64,000 nucleotides of DNA from Lentzea kentuckyensis (GTDB taxonomy: Bacteria > Actinomycetota > Actinomycetes > Mycobacteriales > Pseudonocardiaceae), in NCBI RefSeq assembly GCF_002150765.1, contig NZ_MUYM01000019.1, forward strand, positions 19,323 to 83,322, written 5' to 3'. Shown piece by piece: positions 63,808 through 64,000 of this stretch (positions within the stretch are counted from its first letter, which is position 1; the number at the start of each line of letters is the position of its first letter). Position numbers and translations under genes: made by a program. The notes beneath the pieces were generated by a model. It was not told where the DNA came from. It ran no database searches and was given only the letters and a program-made list of their open reading frames with translations.

Positions 63808-63957
63808 CTGCAAGTACCACCAACTCTTGATCGAATCGCCGTCAACTACACCCGATCTCGTCGCCGCCTGTCGAGCCGCTGCGGTGTTCTCAGAGGGAAG
63901 CGACCCCTGTTGGGTGTAGAAACACGCCTGTTGATGTTGAGTTGGTGGTACTTGCAG
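63808..63957. repeat. 19-bp perfect inverted repeat framing a ~112-bp element
   Basis: Bases 63808-63826 (CTGCAAGTACCACCAACTC) and 63939-63957 are exact reverse complements. Weaker complementarity continues outwards, and a nested pair CTACACCC (63846-63853) / GGGTGTAG (63912-63919) lies inside. The 250 bases after the SDR gene hold no convincing ORF. The layout could be a MITE-like element or a structured RNA. Confidence 0.6.
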
Positions 63958-64000
63958 ACGCCATGAGAGCCCAGGGCAGAGCGCCAGACGAGTAACGGAC

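Overview
The window is a high-GC, gene-dense actinobacterial chromosome segment. Several traits point to the order Pseudonocardiales, with a Lentzea/Saccharothrix-like genus the best guess: DUF5926, DUF397 and CdiI_2-type proteins, many ECF sigma factors paired with membrane anti-sigma-like proteins, GTG starts, IdeR/DtxR-type iron boxes, a SARP regulator and P450s. The genus call is inference. I see about 70 protein genes, one tRNA-Gly(GCC), no rRNA, no CRISPR array and no intact transposase or prophage.

Layout. 1-1.2 kb: end of a GDT1-type transporter, then a MarR repressor divergent from a cupin across an obvious operator. 1.2-7.3 kb: a tightly overlapping minus-strand operon SWIM / 30-aa ORF / DUF5691 / MoxR ATPase / DUF5682 / 53-aa ORF. 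The CoxE-like VWA protein that normally belongs to this set is missing here and sits at 11.2-12.4 kb, coupled to an IclR gene at the end of a tyrosine-catabolism cluster (homogentisate dioxygenase on minus; unknown protein, fumarylacetoacetase and IclR on plus). 12.4-24.2 kb: paired membrane proteins, an iron-box-controlled DUF2470 gene, a CPBP protease, arginine deiminase, an iron-box ferritin, an ECF42-type sigma/DGPF pair, a SigE-type sigma with a membrane partner, a lipoprotein that resembles the partner's outer domain, DUF952, DUF5926, a GDPD and a P450. 24.4-29.7 kb: a secreted SpaA-repeat protein, a secreted GDPD, DUF4328, rhodanese and another sigma/anti-sigma pair.

29.7-40.5 kb looks like a monocarboxylate island: DUF485-ActP symporter operon, a LytTR response regulator with a small membrane protein and a second SSS symporter, an S49 protease, a LytS-type kinase and lutABC for lactate oxidation. 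40.5-52.5 kb: Fpg/Nei glycosylase, a one-piece sigma/zinc-finger/transmembrane regulator, tRNA-Gly, OsmC, a shortened P450 divergent from a large SARP-NB-ARC regulator, orphan CDI-type immunity, RlpA, a toxin-antitoxin remnant, MsrA. 52.4-59.2 kb: a surface-glycan cassette of GalE, two large glycosyltransferases, a UDP-xylose-synthase-like decarboxylase and UDP-glucose dehydrogenase, enough for UDP-Glc to UDP-GlcA to UDP-Xyl plus transfer. 59.2-64 kb: small membrane and secreted proteins, a decayed DUF397 gene, gamma-glutamyltransferase, an SDR and a long inverted repeat at the window edge.

Two themes run across the window. First, at least a dozen genes have a start codon 6-8 nt after a TANNNT hexamer with no Shine-Dalgarno, which predicts leaderless mRNAs; I used this to choose starts. 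Second, translational coupling by ATGA/GTGA overlaps is very common and defines most operons. Family names come from recognising motifs in the translated sequence; no database search was run.
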